Positions 1-11,808 of a stretch of DNA of 64,000 bases are shown here, piece after piece. Position 1 is the first letter of the stretch, and each line of letters starts with the position of its first letter. Under the pieces are notes generated by a model that saw only the letters and a program-made list of their open reading frames with translations, was not told the origin of the DNA and made no database searches. The stretch is taken from positions 101,056,767-101,120,766 of the forward strand of contig NC_052518.1 of NCBI RefSeq assembly GCF_014356525.2, written 5' to 3'. The stretch is from Nilaparvata lugens (Eukaryota; Arthropoda; Insecta; Hemiptera; Delphacidae). The position numbers and the translations under genes are program-made.

Positions 1-651
1 ATACAAATTTGTGTTGGACAATATCTAGTCTTTTTATTCAATATGATTGTAATGTGTTGCAATATCAATAGTTATTTGTGCAACTAGTGCGCAAAGTGTC
101 AGTTTGCTGCACCGAAAGAAACGTTTACGCCCGAGCCGTAGGCGAGGGCGGAATGGTTTCTTGAGTGCAGCAGAGGAACTTTGCGCACGTATTTCACATT
201 AAGTTTTTCCTACAGTTACCATTGAATATGAAAAGTGGGTAATTATGGGTAAAATTGCCTGAAATCCATCAAATGTAAATCTGTGTAATTTTATTATTGA
301 TAAAAACCTTAATCCTAAAATCCTAAAGTTCTCGTTGTACTTGGTTATAATATATTATAATGAATAATAATTAGCGCGTTGCACTTATAATTAGCGCGTT
401 GCACCTCTGCTCACTATAGCAGCCCAGTCACTGTTACCAACTTCATTTTGATTTTGCTGCACTGTTGCTCCATATAACCTACTAAGTATTTTGCGTTGCC
501 ATGTTGCAAATCTGGAGTGCAGAAAAATTTTTCCCGCACTAGAGCGGAAAAGTGATTCTTTGCGTTCTGTAATCAGTGCAGCAATGGACACTTTTCAACG
601 TAACTGTAGGAAAAGATAATAATTATTTGATTTGATTAAAACTCGATTTAC
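1..651. other. Kdm2 intron, left edge; small inverted repeat at 87-188
   Basis: No coding exon is recognisable between 1 and 651 on either strand. Positions 87-188 form an inverted repeat (outer ends GTGCGCAA and TTGCGCAC, inner GTTTGCTGCAC / GTGCAGCA) around a GC-richer core. A related stretch recurs at about 510-610. Probably a small foldback MITE. Confidence 0.5.
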
Positions 652-891
652 CTGTAGGCATTGGCGCATAATACAGGTCTGTTTAGCCCTTCCTGGTCCG
701 CCGAATTTGACCATGTCCTGACAGAACGCACACTCGCCACAGTCCTTCTGTTGACAGGCCTCGCATTTCTTGCAGCGCGTTCTTCGCCGCCTTGGACCGC
801 TGCCTTTTTTGTGTCCCACCAACAAATGCTTGGCTTTGTTCTCTATCCCACTCCATCCCGTGGTTAGGACAGGCATTCGCCTGTCGATGTA
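652..891 (-). CDS. Kdm2: Kdm2 exon h (CXXC zinc finger)
   Basis: 240 nt, phase 0, acceptor TTTTGCAG, donor GTAAAT (651). After a basic stretch (GPRRRRTR) it encodes a complete CXXC finger: CKKCEAC, CGECAFC, the KFGGPG motif, then two more Cys in QTCIMRQC, eight zinc-binding cysteines in all. Family knowledge: this module binds non-methylated CpG and recruits KDM2 to CpG-rich promoters. The following PHD exon is not in the window. Confidence 0.96.
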
Positions 892-3800
892 CTGCAAAAT
901 CAAATCCATCAATAAATACACAACTATAAATAGTAAGTTGAAGTAAGACATAACTAAATCCAATCCCGCAAGGGACTCCCCACCAACAAAGGCCATACGA
1001 ATTTACTTTTTTATAACTAAATCAAATCAAACTTGTTGGGCCTACATCAATAAACAGTGAGATACAGAATAATTGACACAAGGCATAACTAAATCAAATA
1101 AAACATCAATAAATAGTGAGTTACAGTAAGACACAAGGCATAACTAAATGAAATTAAACGTGTTAGGGCTACATCAATAAATAGTGAGATATAATTATTG
1201 TAACCATTGACAAGCCATCGATTATGAATTATCTGTATTGTTGTGAAAGAGATGTTGTTGTAAATATTCATATCTAATGAAAACGACATGATGGTTTCAA
1301 AACTACTAGTTTATTAGAACAATTTGAGATACTAGTTTTTGGTTGTTACAACATCAACAATCTCTAGTAAACTCAAGAGCTCTAGAACCTCGAGTTTAAT
1401 AGAGGTTGTGAATTGTGTTACAACCCAAACTAGTATCTCAAATTGTTTTAATAACTCAGTTATTTTGATAGTATCAAGTCGTTTTATTTTGACTTTTAAT
1501 TCAATTCAATTTATTCACAAAACACAAAAATACAATGAGAAAAAGAAATATACTGTAACAATAAATAATTATACATTAACAGTACTTATACATTGAATCC
1601 ACTGCAATTCTTTCTGAAACTTTCTCAAAGTTTGTAAGGCCAAAATTACTGAATTAACTTACATGATGCACTAGCTTGGTCAACCGTGATCAATTTGGTG
1701 CTTGCGAAATGGGGCAATATAATGATTCTACATGAAAAACAGGGAATAGCTTCCTTAAATTTAACTTGTAATATGAATTTTTGAGGTATGGATGTCACTA
1801 AAGGTTGATAAAATTGTGATGCTTACCTTGACTTTGAGCACTGGTCTTCCTGTAACTGCAAAGTCGGGATTATCATATCTATGCTGTTCAACCACAGTTC
1901 TTACATCCTTGATGAGAGCTACAGGATCTCTAATTAGTTCAGGAACATTCTTCTTATTGGTCGGTAAACCGTGGAGGTAAGTAACTATAGCCTTCAGACC
2001 ATGCAACTCCTGAAAACATAAACATAAATCGCTATGTTGAACGAAATAAATATACTCCCAGTTTAGTTTAAAACATGTATTTGACTATTACTCAAGTCAA
2101 AGGAAACACTAGCGAAATTCCGATCGTATAATGTTCCCTATAAGAGGAAATACATTATGTAAACGAGCGAGAAAATACAGTAAATTCAGTTCAAATCAAG
2201 TTTTATTAAGAGACAAAATTGATATTTAAATAATACACATGAAAAATCATTAATAATAATAATGATAATAATAATAATAAACTTTATTGCCAAAAACAAT
2301 GCATACAAAATAATAATCAATCATCTAGAACATAAACTAATAATAATAAATAATACAATTATGAATATTATATACATTCAATTCTATTGACAATAAATAC
2401 TCTCATGCAAGGGAAGCTTCCCTGTACGCATGCAAAAACAATGCATACAAAATAATAATCAATCATCTAGAACATAAACTAATAATAATAAATAATACAA
2501 TTATGAATATTATATACATTCAATTCTATTGACAATAAATACTCTCATGCAAGGGAAGCTTCCCTGTACGCATGGAGGAGTTGCTGCAGACCCTAGAAAC
2601 TCTCTTATAGTAAAAAAAAAAAATCAATTTGTTTATCGAATTCCTTACATAATGTATCCAGTAATATTATAACTAGGAAATGAAAAACAAGGCATTGAGA
2701 AACAAAAATAAAAGTCATACAACAAATAAAGAATAAGATGAAAGCTAACAACAGAAAAAATAGTAATTAATATATCATTGAATACTTTCAGTTCATTCAG
2801 TTGGGGCCCAAGTCAATCCTTTCCACAAGATTTTGAAAATTAATTAGCTGAAATATCTTGAAAATTGCATTTCTTGATTCATTTAGAAACATAAATTCGT
2901 TATAAAATACATTAGAGTTCGTTGCAAAGACAAAATATATCAATTTCGATTTAAAGGCATTCAATTTTGCAGGCCCAATTATATATCATACACAAAATTG
3001 TGACAATCGTGATAATTGTGACTGTGAAGAAATTGAAAAGGTCAAGTCATTCAAGTACTTGGGTTTATCTTATGATGAGAAAATGTCATGGAAAACTCAT
3101 ATTCAAAATTTGCATGTAAATGTTAGAAGAGCAATAAGAAAGTTCTACTTCCTGAGAAGCATCTGCGATGAGCAGCTAATGAAAACATTGTATTATGCTC
3201 TCATACACTCTCAATTACAGTATGGTTTGGTATGTTGGGGTGGAACTTTTAAAACTATTATTAATAGGTTAAGAATAACCCAGAATCATTATATAAGATT
3301 GAAAATGTTTAAAAATGTAAAAGAGAGTTCTTTTCCTTTGTATGTAAATTTGAAAATAATGCCTATCCAAAATTTATTCGTTTTTAAAGTTTTAAAATTG
3401 TTTTATTTGAAAAGCGGAAACTGTGGTACGGGAAATCTTTATTACAATATGAGAAGCGTTAACCAGCTACTATGTAGGACACCAAAGGTGAGCAGGGAAA
3501 TTTTTAGGCACTCGTTTATGTACTTAGGACATTATATTTACAATAAATTGCCAATTGAATTGAGAAGGTGTGATTCCTATATTATCTTTTGTGGGAGAGC
3601 AAAGAGCTGGTTATTTACAGTGAACGACGTTTGGATGGTTAGAAATGTTGTTAGATAATGGTGCAGGTTGAGCTAGCATTGTTCAACGGCACCATTCTCA
3701 TAAAAATATTATTATTCAATTGAATCACTATTCCACTAAGGCATGTACGGTATATATTAATTACATTAATTATTACATTTAAATGCATTTCATTTATTCC

Positions 3801-6800
3801 AGTTTTTGGTTTTCTGGGCTGTTTCAATTTATTTGTTTTTTTATATCATGCGCTACAGGCAGTAGTTTCAGTATTGTTTTAGCAATCTTAATCACCTAGA
3901 CTAGACTCAAAGCTTTTATTTTTATTTTTATTATTTAAGTTGATAATGTTTTTACCTTGTTGATTATACTTTGATTATCTGATCACACAACTGTATACGT
4001 GATCAGTATAATTTCCAAGATACTATTTAATTTCTACTTTGTTATTTGTAATTTGAGAAGGAAATAAATTCATTTATTCATTCATTTATTCATTTAGAAC
4101 TGCTATGTAAACTCGGTATATCAATGGAAAATCACAAGTTAAGTTATTATAGACAATTACTAACACCCTCTTTATATTTTTTTACCGGGTGATCAAAAAG
4201 TCTCTCCGCAGTAGCTGCCTGGTGGCATAGTCTATTGTGTTCTGTTTAGAAACCAGTTTGACTAGTGATTGAATGATTAAATTGAATGACTGCCTTTATT
4301 TTTCCTAGAGAGCGAAGTTAGGGCGCAGTCAGCCCTATCTTACACTTAACTCTCTATTACACAAGATAACAGCATAAGCTATAGCTATAGATTACACAAG
4401 CTATATGATTGAGTGTTTTTTGTATATATTTCACTGCGGAGGGACTTTTTGATCACTCTGTATAAATACAACAAGTTTCGAGCACTCATTTTGACACTTG
4501 AAAATGGCGCGAGTGCTCGAAACTAGTTGTGTTCATAGAGGATACTAGAAATATTCTATAATAATTTAACTGTTGATTTTCCATTGATATACCCAGTTTA
4601 CATAGCAGTTCTAAATGAATCAAGAAATGCAATTTTCAAGATATTTCAGCTAATTAATTTTCAAAATCTTGTGGAAAGGTCGCAGGGATTGACTGAAAGG
4701 TCGCTTGGGCTACAACTGAACTGAAAGTATTCAATGATCTATTAATGATTTTTCATGTGTATTATTGTAAATGTCAATTTTGTCATTGAATAGAACTTGA
4801 TTTGAACTATATGGGCGGAATAGGCGCGACGGTATTTTCTCGCTTATTAACATAATGTATTGTCCCTTATGGGGAACACTATGCGAGCGGAATTTGTGTT
4901 CCCTATAAAATGCAATGCTTCCTGTAATGAGACAAAAGTGTGACAGAAACACGATCGAAATTCTTTTACATCTATTAGTGTGTTGATTGTAACTCAGGGG
5001 GCGTGATTTAGCGCCTTACGTTATAATTCCTGTTAATTATTAAGCTTTCTGAAATACAAAAAATAAGAGTTAGGTATGTTGAAAATCATTGAAGTTTTAG
5101 GGCCGTTTGCACAGTGTAAGTTTAAGCTAAAGCTTAAACCAAATCTGGATTTTTTTTTTGGTTTACACTAAAATTCCGTTTGCAACAGTATCAGTTTAAA
5201 CTCTGTATTGAGTTTAAACTCTGGGAAAGTTTGAACCTCCAAAGCAGGAGGTTTAAACCAAATAATTTGGATTAACTTGACATCTGTAAAGATTTGATAG
5301 GGAAACAGCTTATAGTAAATTATTTTTCGACTGTTGTTTTTAATGCTTCTGTAGACGATAATTATTATTAATTTAGGTTATAGTGAATCATTATTTGAAT
5401 GTAAAAATAATTGTAATGGAGGAATTGATAGAAGTTTTTAATGCGATTGATAAAGATGACTGCGAAGAAATTTTGAAACTGAGAAAAATTGGGCAAAAAA
5501 CAAATAATTTAAATTTATGGGATGGAGAATTTTTTAACGGTTTTGCTTGAGTACAGCAACTGCCAATTTATTATTTTGATAGAAAATAAGACAACTATAT
5601 AATTTATTATTTTTATCACTTGATAGAAAATAAGACAACTTTTAACAGTGGTCTTTGATTGGAAAACATGTTTTTAATAACACATAAATGAGATATTGCT
5701 TTCGAGACATTTTTAATACACGAGGAAGGCCATAGTAGATTCAAGCGTAACAAAATAACTTTTTTATCTTACATTCTAAAATATATTTTCTGGTGCCAAC
5801 TAAACATAATTTTTCAAAGAATTTCTTGATCTCTTTTCACTTTTAGAGCCGTACAGCTTACAACTCTGTGGATTTTGAACAAGAACAAGAAAATACTAAA
5901 ATAGTAGCTACATAACCTCAAATTACTGATGGTTTGTAAACAAATAACAAATTTCCTGCAAAAATCAGGACATTCTATTACCAGCTTAACGCTAAACTAG
6001 TTTAACTTAAACTGGATTAGTAAATGCACTGAGAAAACCGATTCAAGTTTAAACTTTCGGATTAACTTAAACTCGATTAACTTCATCGAGTTTAGCAATC
6101 TATACTGTGCAAACGGCCCTTAGTGTCGGTTGCACAAAAGCCGGTTAATTTTTAACCGTGATTAATTCCACAAGAACCAATCTTTTTAAAAACGCCTTTC
6201 GTGAAGTTAATCAAGGTTAAAATTTAACCAGTTTTTCTGCAACCGGGCCATAGTCATTTAAAACTCGACCATATTTTCTGGGACACCCATACATACATGT
6301 TTCAGTACCACTGTAGCATATTCAGTATGGATAAAATTCTGTATTTCACTGAAGATGGTACAATGGTTGTGCTAAAATGAAAAAGAACCTTGAAAAATGC
6401 TTTATTGAGCATTATACTGGTTGCACGGCAACCTAACAACGCACATATGGGAAGTAATTATCAGATGTTTCTTAAACATAATATCAATATAATCACAATG
6501 GTAGGCCTACTAAAGCATGTATTTTGTGAATGTGACAGTTATAAATCTCATAATTTTTCATTATGATGAATATTAACAATGCAAATAATTTTCACCATAT
6601 CCATGAAGCCATTGTAAAAAGATGGATACAAAAATAAAAGAGGTAGAAATTATCATTACCCAAGGTGTGAGATGGATGTGCTCTTGTGGTATTTCGATTG
6701 AGTTGGTGACCTTATAGAGATGTGATGTTCCCAGGAGACAGTTGACATAGCGCTCTAGTACATACCACAACATTTCTGTGAAAAATGGATACCGGTATTT

Positions 6801-9800
6801 CGTAGGTACCTGAAAAACAACACAATATTTATCACTTTAATCAGTAATTCAGAAATCAATCATTGACAAAATTAATTTTTGACATACATTTTTAAGCTTT
6901 TTTCAATTTTTGGTGATTGTCACCGCGGCTATCAACTTAGCTGGGCCGTCCACTGGAACCGATTTCGTCCGAACTAGCATCGGCCGAAAACTACCGAACT
7001 CGTCCGAACGATCCCTCAACAAAGAAAGCTATAGATGCTCGTCCATTGCAACAGATTCATACGTACGTGCACGGCCGATCAAGTTTTCGATCCGAATTGA
7101 ATGGGATTTTCCGGCTCTATCCGGCCAAAATAGAGCTGAGACATCATCCTAACCTCAAAATTGTTTCACAGTCTCGTCTGTTTTTGTTTTTTTAACTTGT
7201 TCTGTTTTATAAAGTTTTAAATATGGGCAATGAAAAGTTGATAAGTTTCAAGAGCATGTTCATAGCCACCTCTAATACAAGGCCCCGGCCTACGATATTG
7301 CAACGTCGCAGTGTAGGCCTAGAATCTAATACATGATTGGTGAAAAAGATTTAAAAATATACCAGCTGATCTTTTTCACCAATCATGTATTAGATTCTAG
7401 GCCTACACTGCGACGTTGCAATATCGTAGGCCGGGGCCTTGTATTAGAGGTGGCTATGAACATGCTCTTGAACCAAACTTATCAACTTTTCATTGCCCAT
7501 ATTTAAAACTTTATAAAACAGAGCAAGTTCAAAAAACATAAACAGACAAGACTGTGAAACAATTTTGAGGTTAGGATGATGTTGTCTGAGACAAAAGATA
7601 TCATCATCGTGATGATCAAAGGAATCTATAAACAAAGATTACTGAACAAATATGATCTGAAGGTAAGATTATTGTAATGAATAACTAATTAAGTGGTTTT
7701 GTTTATTCAATTTTCAAAATCTCAATACAATCATTGTTTATGAAAAATTTTGGTGGCTATGATAGCAGTTAATTCAATATTCAATAGTTCAGCCAACTAC
7801 TGAACTAGACTGACGTAAACGGTTCCAATGGACAACCATATTCGGCCGAATTAACGGCCGACAGATTCGTCCGATCCAACGGCCGAACGGATCGGTTGAA
7901 AATAGTAACGACAAGTAGATCCTTTAGAAGATAGGACGTATTTCAGCATAGCATAACTAAGTGTGAAGAGACCATATGGGGTGAATCTGCAGAGTGGCGC
8001 ACGATATGATCAAACATATTTATTTTTGTCATAGAATGATTATTGTGAAAGCAATACAGAAAAATGAGGTATAACTTGTCTACTGTATAGCTGGAGATTA
8101 GTTTGTGGCCATTATATGTTCAATGTGGCAACTTTCTTCTCTGATAACTGCTTCAACATGAACGCCTATGTTATTGGTGACTCGACGACACATATCCTCG
8201 GGTATATTGTTACATGCCTCAATGATTAGCACTTGCAGATCTATCAGTGTGTTAGGATGTTCCTCATCTTATCGCAAAAGGGTTTTGATTAGAGAATCAG
8301 TGGTTCATGCAAGATGAAGCCAGACCACACACGGCTAATGTTTATTTGACTTTTTTCATGAAAATTTTAACCAAATGTCATTTCAAACCGATTTCCGAAT
8401 CGTTTTACGTGTGGCCATAAGGCTAGTTTCACACTCATTCGGTTCGTTTCGTTTTCGGCAAATTCCGATAAGTGTGAAACGGTAATTCGGTTTGAATTCG
8501 GTACTGAATAGAAACCGCATAGAGCCGAACGCCCACTTGACTCTAATAAATTCCATCAGGTTTCAATTCGTTGCTAGCAAAAGGCTACTTTCACACACTT
8601 TCGGTTCGGTTCGTTTCGTTTTCGGCGAATTCCGATAAGTGTGAAACGATGATTCGGTTTGAATTCGGTACCGAATAGCAACCGCATAGCACCGAACGCC
8701 CCCTCGACACGAATAGGTTTTATCATATTCGAATTCGTTGCTTGGGAAACAGGAAAAAACAAAGTATTTTATACACGCTTGCCTTTTTTGTTTTTATTTT
8801 AACCTGATATCGTGATTATCTGTTTCAATATTTTCCAAGTCAAAATCATATGGTCAATTCATTTCTGTTAGTTCACAGGAACATTTTTTTCTCAATGAAT
8901 AGATTGCTAAAAAATATGAAAGATATAAATTAAAACTCACGAAGAATTTTAATTTTTTTAATTTTTATTTTTCCACGAATGTTACATGATTTCATCAATG
9001 GAGAGAAGAGATGAAGTTTATATACCATGTGTCAAAACAAGGAAGAAATTTTCAATTTAAAAAAATAATCTCTCTGAACATCCAAAATTAACATAATCAA
9101 AGATAAAGTATTCAATTAATTCACAATTTTTAATTAACTTTAAAATTTTGTTGTTCAAGAAATAACATCTTACAATTTAACACCAGCTGATATACTTAAA
9201 TATACCAGCATGAACTGTGAAAATCCAAACACAGCTGTGTTTGAGAAGAAAATATCTAATTAGAACCTCCAATCTTGAATTGCATTTGATCGAAATTGTT
9301 CATGTCGGATCCTTATATTGTAAGTATCTTAGTTTCCAAATTTCAAGTCATTCCGTTAATTGGGAGATGAGATATCGTGTACACAGACGCACATACACTC
9401 ATTTGGGGCACATTAATTTTTTTCGGAAAACAATACTTTCCTTACCTATGGTAATAGGGCAATATGGTAATATATATATGGTAATAATCATCATTCATTC
9501 AGTTTGTATTTTATACATTACAGGATTTAACTTTTTTTTTATTTATAGGTTAAGCTTGAATCAATATAAATTATTGACTGTTTTTTTTTTGCACTTGTAT
9601 TGCCTGTATAGATTGTGTACTCTTTCCCCGCGCACGGATCAACAGTCCATGCGGGGAAATAATTATTCCATAATTATTATTCTGTTCTATATTGTACATT
9701 GTTTTACATTGGGATAAATAAATTGAATTGAAAAAAAAAGTAAAAATACACGACCATGATTACAAACTATGACTGTTATGATGCGCCACCCTGTATTTGA

Positions 9801-11766
9801 TCACGATGGAATAGTAGGCCACTTACATGCGTGCTATCCTCAACAAGCGCAATTCTGAGTTGTTTGTCGATGCCATAGGAGTGGAGAAAATTGCCGCCAA
9901 ACACCAGTGAATCGCATGGAGTGTAAACAGCGTGTATCCAACCGGTTGGTATAAAGAACGTGTTCCCGGCAGTTAGAGTGACTCTGCCGCATCTTTCAAC
10001 TGTATCGCCAAAGAATATATCACTCTGCTTTCCTGACAGTACCCACTGTTCGAACAACCGTATGTTGTGCTCGGTAGGTGGAATCAGCCAGAATACCTAC
10101 AACAACAGATTTAGTCCATTAAAAATATTGAATATATAAAATGTGAGTTATTAAAATATCGATGGTATAGATATTAGAATAGAATAGAATGACTTTTTTT
10201 TATTTATATTGACGTGGCTAAGTTTGGACAATATTGTCCACTCTACCACTTAACCACGTCGTTAGCAAACAATACAATACAAAATATGCAGAGATAACAA
10301 AAAAAATTGAAGCAAGAAATGACAATAAAATGTAATAAATATGAGAGATCAATATTGAATAAAAAAGTATTTTAGAAAATAAGTGTTTTCCAATAAACTC
10401 AATCACTTCACTGCTGAAAGAAAAAGCAAAAAATAAATTAAAACAAAATAAAAAAACAAGCTACTGGAGAGAATTATTACAGTAAGAATTGGAATCAAAG
10501 ATGAAATAACATAGAGAAACAATAGCGTAAGTAGATATCCCATGGTATAGGGCGTTTATGTCGAAACTTTTACTGTTATCTCAAGATGATAGTCCACGTA
10601 GTTCTTTCCCTTGAAGCTGTGTGACACTGGTAGTCTCTCATATTGTGCCGTTAATACACTCTCACCCCAACAAAACACAAAGGGCCGGTTTCCGAGCTCG
10701 AGATTTATTTTATGAATAGTGGATATGGATATGAGGAAAAAGAACCTGTGTAGGCCTAACAGTATTCAATACGTGGAAAAGAGAATAAAGAAAAGTGGGG
10801 AAAATCAGATAGCAAATAAGAAGATTTTAAATAGGAAAAAAAATTGAAAAGAAAGAGGATAAGATGTAGCTACCTAATCAATACATATTTTTGAGAATTG
10901 TAATAGATACAGAATATCGATAGTATTGATATTAAAATATCGAATTTCAGTATCGATACTGAATCTGGAAATAAAACTGAAATACTAATAACATAGAGAA
11001 ACAATAGCGTGAGTAGATATCCCATGGTACAGGGAGTTTATGTCGAAACTTTTACTGTTATCTCAAGCTGATAGTCCACGTAGTTCTTTCCCTTGAAGCT
11101 ATGTGACACTGGTAGTCTCTCATATTGTGCCGTTAATACACTCTCACCCCAACAAAACACAAAGGGCCGGTTTCCGAGCTCAGGATTTAGCTAAGTTCTA
11201 GACTTTAACTGGCTTTAAACTCTGGAGTCAGAAAATTGGCTTTCCGAGTCAGAGCGTTAACGTAGTTGAGGACTTGAATAGACTCTGGAGTTTAGAGATC
11301 ACGTTAGACCCTGGAGTTTATAATTTCGCTTTCTGAGTGAAGGGCTTATAAGTTCAGGACTTGAATTAGATTCTCGCCTCTTTCCGAGTCGAGGATTTAT
11401 CAAAAATCGTGAAGTCCAGAACTTGAAACAGCGTAATTTTAAACCCTCGACTGGGGTAGGTTTTAAATATTTAAGTTCTAGACTTAACTGAGCTAACACA
11501 ATTCAGTTATTGTTTTGGAGTAGATGAAAAGCCAAATAGATGTCATGGAATACCTAAATTATTTGGATTAGTCCATCTAACTTCATAATTTATAGTTTGC
11601 GCAAGTTTATTTTGGAATAAAATTGTATCAGAATTATATGTAAAAAAACTAACCTTATTTTACGACTGACATAACCTAAAAATGTTCAAGAAAAATAATA
11701 CAAAGATTGCCTTGGAATATATATTCCAATCTGAATGATATTAATCAATTTCATATTTAACATATT

Positions 11767-11808
<42 letters not shown>

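Larger units (their letters stand above)
2100..4940. mobile_element. Foldback DNA element split by two LINE insertions and a small MITE
   Basis: The left arm (about 2120-2240 and 2765-2885) is inverted at about 4605-4900: for example ACACATGAAAAATCATTAAT at the left and its reverse complement near 4740, and GAATCAAGAAATGCAATTTT near 4615 mirrored near 2865. The two halves of the left arm are separated by a LINE 3' tail, and the loop holds another LINE and a small MITE. The arms are degenerate. Confidence 0.7.

Noticed and set aside
595..651. Continuation of Kdm2 exon h past 652
   Set aside because: The family sequence stops at RQCLQ and a good donor (GTAAAT) follows; the extra residues are intron.
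9217..9717. 166-codon plus-strand open frame as a gene
   Set aside because: It spans an inverted repeat fragment and a retroelement tail, has no domain or splice context and overlaps T-rich low-complexity sequence.
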